From: Anaerolineales bacterium | GTDB taxonomy: Bacteria; Chloroflexota; Anaerolineae; JAAEKA01 | Assembly (NCBI GenBank): GCA_020634615.1 | Contig: JACKBI010000009.1 | Coordinates: forward strand, 62,001-126,000 | DNA length: 64,000 nucleotides | Direction: 5' to 3' | Shown: one piece after another, positions 60,997-64,000 of the stretch | Numbering within the stretch: position 1 is the stretch's first letter | Layout of the letters: each line of letters opens with the position of its first letter | Made by a program: the position numbers and the translations under genes | Notes under the pieces: generated by a model | The model's database searches: none | What the model was told of the DNA's origin: nothing | The model's input: the letters and a program-made list of their open reading frames with translations, nothing else

Positions 60997-62865
60997 ATGA
61001 ACGACACCCCCGCAGTCATGCAAGACTTCGTCTTTGGCGCACTGGAAAGCGACGCCAATACGCTGGATGCGCAGCGCCGCCAATGGTCTGGTCTGCGGCA
61101 TATGCACGCTATCCAGCCACTGGATCCGCTGCCCGGCCAGCCTGTCACCCTCACTGTCACGGCGGGGCGGGACGTTGCCGTCGACCGCGTCACCGCTTAC
61201 GTGACGACAGACGGCAGCGTGCCGGTTGGCAGTCGGGGTCGGGCCACGACCGGTTTCGCTGTCGAGCTGCACCGCGTCGAGACCATCTGGCAGCCGGTCT
61301 ACTGGGACTACGCGGAAATCTGGCAGGGCGTCATTCCTGCTCAGCCGGAAGGCGCTTTTGTTCGCTACATCATCGAGGGCTGGCACTCAGCTCTCCCCTC
61401 CGCTTCCGATCTCCCCTCTCCCAGCGGGAGAGGGGCCGGGGGAGAGGGCGAGTCACTCTGGAGCAACGAGCTGCGCATCGACGGCACTTCCGAAGACAGA
61501 ACCCTCTACGGCTTCTCCGTCGACCGTTTCGCGACCCCCGCCTGGGCGCAAGAGGCCATCGTCTACCAGATCTTCGTCGACCGCTTTGCGGCCGTGGAAA
61601 GTCGCTGGCTGGAGCCGGAGGAGATGGAAGAGTTTCACGGCGGCACGTTGCGCGGCGTCATCGACCACCTGGACTACATAGCCGCGCTTGGCGTCACCAC
61701 GATCTGGCTGACTCCCATTTTCACGACCAGCAGCTATCACGGCTACGACACGGTCGACTTTCTCGAGATCGATCCGCGGTTTGGAACCAAGGCTGATCTG
61801 GCCGAACTGGTGCAGGGCGCCCACGCACGCGGCCTGCGGATCCTGCTCGACTTCGTGGCCAACCACAGCAGTGACCAGTTCGCGCCTTTCCAGGAGGCGC
61901 TGCACGACCGTGACAGCATCTATCGCCAGTGGTATTCCTTCGGTCCGCAGTACGACCATGGCTATCGCTGCTTCTTTACCGCTGCCAGCATGCCGCAGTT
62001 CAACCATGACAACCCCGGCGCGCGCGCCTATCTGCTGGACGCGGCTCGCTACTGGCTGCGTGAGTTCGCTATCGACGGCTACCGGCTTGACTACGCAGCC
62101 GGTCCCAGCCATGACTTCTGGAGCGCATTCGGTCGCGCCTGCAAGGAAGTGAACCCGGACTGCTGGCTTTTTGGCGAGGTGACCCGTGGCAGTGACTGGC
62201 TGCGCACCTACAGTGGACGGCTGGACGGCTGTCTCGATTTCAGCTTCGTGCGCCACATCCGCCAACTGTGTGTACCGGACGCGGCAACCGAGGCGCTGGG
62301 CGGCTTTGTAGCGTTTCTGGAGCGGACGCAGCGCTTCTTTCCGGCCAGTTACACCCGTCTGGCATTTATCGACAACCACGACATGAACCGGCTACTGTGG
62401 TCGGTAGGTGGTGATCAAACCTTGCTACGCCTGGCCGCCGGGCTGCTGCTGGCCTTTGGCTCGTCCCCCATCCTGTACTATGGCACCGAGGTCGGGCTTG
62501 GCCAGCCGCGTGGCAAAGGGCATTACCGCGAGGAAGCGCGCCATCCCATGCTGTGGGGCAATGCGCAGGACCGTGAACTGCTGGCTTGGTTCCGCAAGCA
62601 GATTACCTTCCGCCGCGCGCATCCAGCCCTGGCATACGGCGCGGTGACAACCCATCTGCTCGACGATGAGAGCGGTCTATGGCTGGCGGAGCGAATCTGG
62701 GAGAATGATGCGGTGCTGGTTGCTGTCAACAACGGGCTGCAAACGCAGCGCATCTCGTTGCCCACAGGATCCTTTGTAGATGCCAGCGGGCGGCAGATGA
62801 GCGGGGAGATCGAGCTAGCGCCGCGCAGCATTGTGATGCTGGCGCAGGTGATTATCCGTTCGTAG
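60997..62865 (+). CDS. GH13 alpha-glucan hydrolase (cyclomaltodextrinase/neopullulanase-like)
   Basis: 622 aa, no signal peptide, so cytoplasmic. An N-terminal beta domain of the neopullulanase kind, then the (beta/alpha)8 barrel: LDFVANHSS, nucleophile D365 (DGYRLDYAAG), acid/base E394 (LFGEVTRG), transition-state D462 (IDNHDMN). EVGLGQPRG follows. It should cleave imported maltodextrins. Residues about 135-150 (LPSPSGRGAGGEG, DNA 61399-61450) are read from a dispersed palindromic repeat, CTCTCCCAGCGGGAGAG-type, inserted in frame. Confidence 0.93.
   Translation: MNDTPAVMQDFVFGALESDANTLDAQRRQWSGLRHMHAIQPLDPLPGQPVTLTVTAGRDVAVDRVTAYVTTDGSVPVGSRGRATTGFAVELHRVETIWQPVYWDYAEIWQGVIPAQPEGAFVRYIIEGWHSALPSASDLPSPSGRGAGGEGESLWSNELRIDGTSEDRTLYGFSVDRFATPAWAQEAIVYQIFVDRFAAVESRWLEPEEMEEFHGGTLRGVIDHLDYIAALGVTTIWLTPIFTTSSYHGYDTVDFLEIDPRFGTKADLAELVQGAHARGLRILLDFVANHSSDQFAPFQEALHDRDSIYRQWYSFGPQYDHGYRCFFTAASMPQFNHDNPGARAYLLDAARYWLREFAIDGYRLDYAAGPSHDFWSAFGRACKEVNPDCWLFGEVTRGSDWLRTYSGRLDGCLDFSFVRHIRQLCVPDAATEALGGFVAFLERTQRFFPASYTRLAFIDNHDMNRLLWSVGGDQTLLRLAAGLLLAFGSSPILYYGTEVGLGQPRGKGHYREEARHPMLWGNAQDRELLAWFRKQITFRRAHPALAYGAVTTHLLDDESGLWLAERIWENDAVLVAVNNGLQTQRISLPTGSFVDASGRQMSGEIELAPRSIVMLAQVIIRS
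61409..61448. repeat. Dispersed palindrome read in frame inside the GH13 gene
   Basis: CTCCCCTCTCCCAGCGGGAG followed by AGGGGCCGGGGGAGAGGGCG. Very GC-rich dyad, of the LPSPSGRGAGGEG-coding repeat type that is frequent in bacterial genomes. Confidence 0.7.
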
Positions 62866-62917
62866 TAGCGACTTCAGTCGCTTCCGGCGCTCCCGGAGCG
62901 ACTGAAGTCGCCACTAC
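62862..62917. terminator. Palindrome at the end of the GH13 gene
   Basis: GTAGTAGCGACTTCAGTCGC pairs with GCGACTGAAGTCGCCACTAC around a CGGCGCTCCCGG-type centre. It overlaps the GH13 stop codon and lies between convergent genes. It may terminate both. Confidence 0.7.
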
Positions 62918-62942
62918 GAGCCTGCCGCGCTCGATGATTTGC

Positions 62943-64000
62943 CTAAAACCCCAGTCGATCGAGGATGTTTTGCATGAAGCCGCCGCCCGGTGAGGTCGGC
63001 CGGACGCCGCCGTTGTAGGTGATTTCGTATGCGCGGTCCGATGACAAGCGGAAGAAGGTTTGCTGTGTGCCATCGGGCCAGTCCACCGTGACGGTCTGTG
63101 GATGTGACTCGCCCAGCCCGAAGTTCAACGTCAACGACTCGCCGCTGCCGACGCTGGAGCCGTTGTGGACATCCTGCATCTGAACGCGGCCGTCGCTGGC
63201 GGTGACGGTCACGCGTGTACCCACCGCGTCGCGGTTGACCGGTCCGCCGCCCACCAGTTTCAACGCCAGCCAGTTGTTGCCACTCAGCTCGGCGGCCTGG
63301 TTGTGAAACAGGTGGTAGCCGCGGTCGTAGTTGCCCACCACCAGATCGACCCAGCCGTCGTTGTCGTAGTCAGCCGCGGCCACGCCAACGCTGGGACCGG
63401 GATCGTCAGCGCCGCTGGCCCGTCCGATGTCAGCAAATGTACCGTCGCCCTGGTTGCGGAAAAGGGGATTAAATGCCGACACGCCGTCGCGCATCGTCGC
63501 TACGTACAGGTCACGCAGGCCGTCGTTGTCATAGTCCAGCGATGTCGCTCCCCAGGCCACCGTTCGTGCGTCCATCGCCACACCTGCCTCGGCTGCGACG
63601 TTTTCGAAAGGCCCGCTTCCCTGTTTCTGCAACATGACTGCTCGCCCGGCGTTGGTGAAAAACAGGTCAAGCCAGCCGTCGCCGTTCCAGTCGTCGGCCG
63701 CGATTCCCATACCCATGACCCGGGTATCCGCGCCTTGTTCGGCTGACACCTCGGTGAAACACCAGCCGCCAGCACAGCCTGGCCCGTCGTTGCGGAAGAG
63801 CTTGTTGCCGGGCGGCAGGATGAACTCGTCGTTCACGAGATAGATGTCCTGGTCGCCGTCGTTGTCGAAATCCAGCCAGCGGGCCACGAAGCCACCGCCG
63901 TACGTTTGGCCGTCCAGCAGGTCGGTGACGTCGCTGAACGTGCCGTCGCCGTTGTTGTGGTACAGCCGGTCTGGCTCGCCGCTGACGCCGGCGGTGCGCG
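62943..64000 (-). CDS. FG-GAP/VCBS repeat protein with ASPIC/UnbV domain, C-terminal part (runs off right edge)
   Basis: On the minus strand the frame is open from the window edge to a stop at 62943 (about 352 residues seen). Calcium-type FG-GAP/VCBS repeats recur (DFDNDGDQDIYLVNDEF, DDWNGDGWLDLFFTNAG, DYDNDGLRDLYVATMRDG, DYDNDGWVDLVVGNYDRG), followed by an ASPIC/UnbV-type domain (NNWLALKLVGGGPVNRDAVG, LNFGLGESHPQTVTVDWPDG). The start is outside the window; the apparent GTG at 63887 is internal. Probably secreted or surface-attached; function not predicted. Confidence 0.9.
   Translation of the reverse strand, partial: RTAGVSGEPDRLYHNNGDGTFSDVTDLLDGQTYGGGFVARWLDFDNDGDQDIYLVNDEFILPPGNKLFRNDGPGCAGGWCFTEVSAEQGADTRVMGMGIAADDWNGDGWLDLFFTNAGRAVMLQKQGSGPFENVAAEAGVAMDARTVAWGATSLDYDNDGLRDLYVATMRDGVSAFNPLFRNQGDGTFADIGRASGADDPGPSVGVAAADYDNDGWVDLVVGNYDRGYHLFHNQAAELSGNNWLALKLVGGGPVNRDAVGTRVTVTASDGRVQMQDVHNGSSVGSGESLTLNFGLGESHPQTVTVDWPDGTQQTFFRLSSDRAYEITYNGGVRPTSPGGGFMQNILDRLGF

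Overview
The window looks like chromosomal DNA of a high-GC filamentous-type Chloroflexota bacterium (Anaerolineae/Caldilineae-like). This rests on gene content, not on a marker gene: several MalT-type LuxR regulators, a giant BTAD-nSTAND-WD40 regulator, split glycine decarboxylase, lipoprotein-anchored sugar and amino-acid ABC systems, and an ASPIC/UnbV FG-GAP protein. No rRNA, tRNA or CRISPR array was seen. Genes are dense, and many pairs overlap by an ATGA- or GTGA-type junction.

Region by region. 1-4.2 kb: the 5' part of a MalT-like LuxR regulator running off the left edge, and a divergent NarL-type two-component pair. 4.2-20.8 kb: a long co-directional membrane/metal cluster that starts behind a good promoter and a palindrome at 4320. 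It holds two short proteins with hydrophobic DUF5132-like N-termini (one fused to two helix-hairpin-helix units), three consecutive P1B-type ATPases that all lack the CPC metal motif, several small proteins carrying the same GRxR-type HMA_2 domain as the ATPases, a CDF transporter, a DUF1345 protein, a glycine-zipper protein, an SRPBCC protein and a ZIP-like protein lacking the usual His ligands. The layout recalls ferrosome (fez) loci, and I propose it as an expanded relative. 20.9-24.2 kb: a complete and a truncated MalT-like regulator. 24.8-26.4 kb: a DUF1269 protein and an orphan acidic protein. 26.8-30.1 kb: gcvH-gcvPA-gcvPB. 30.3-35.3 kb: CBS proteins, a Yip1-type membrane protein, a catalytically dead GDPD-like protein, thyX, archease and ribF. 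35.7-40.6 kb: a livKHMGF amino-acid ABC operon on the minus strand. 40.9-41.7 kb: a thioredoxin-like lipoprotein whose first active-site Cys codon is TGA, followed by a SECIS-like hairpin, hence a predicted selenoprotein. 41.9-44.7 kb: an OmpR-type two-component pair and a phosphoesterase. 44.8-45.7 kb: a PIN-type toxin-antitoxin pair. 45.7-51.9 kb: a minus-strand operon of a 1482-aa BTAD-nSTAND-WD40 protein, a HET-C-like protein and a phosphoribosyltransferase-like protein. 52.5-62.9 kb: maltodextrin use (GH57 lipoprotein, malEFG-type transporter, GH13 enzyme). 62.9 kb to the end: an FG-GAP/UnbV protein running off the right edge.

Mobile DNA is mostly small and palindromic. There are two 129-bp MITEs with IS5-type ends and probable 3-bp TNA duplications, plus a decayed third copy. 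A REP-associated tyrosine transposase sits between malG and GH13, flanked by inverted copies of a repeat unit; a solo copy of that unit at 14.2 kb supplies the 3' end of a gene in the metal cluster.

Functionally the window combines predicted iron/metal handling, extracytoplasmic redox chemistry, uptake and breakdown of alpha-glucans, amino-acid uptake and glycine catabolism, under several one- and two-component regulators. All functional statements are inferred from motifs read by eye.
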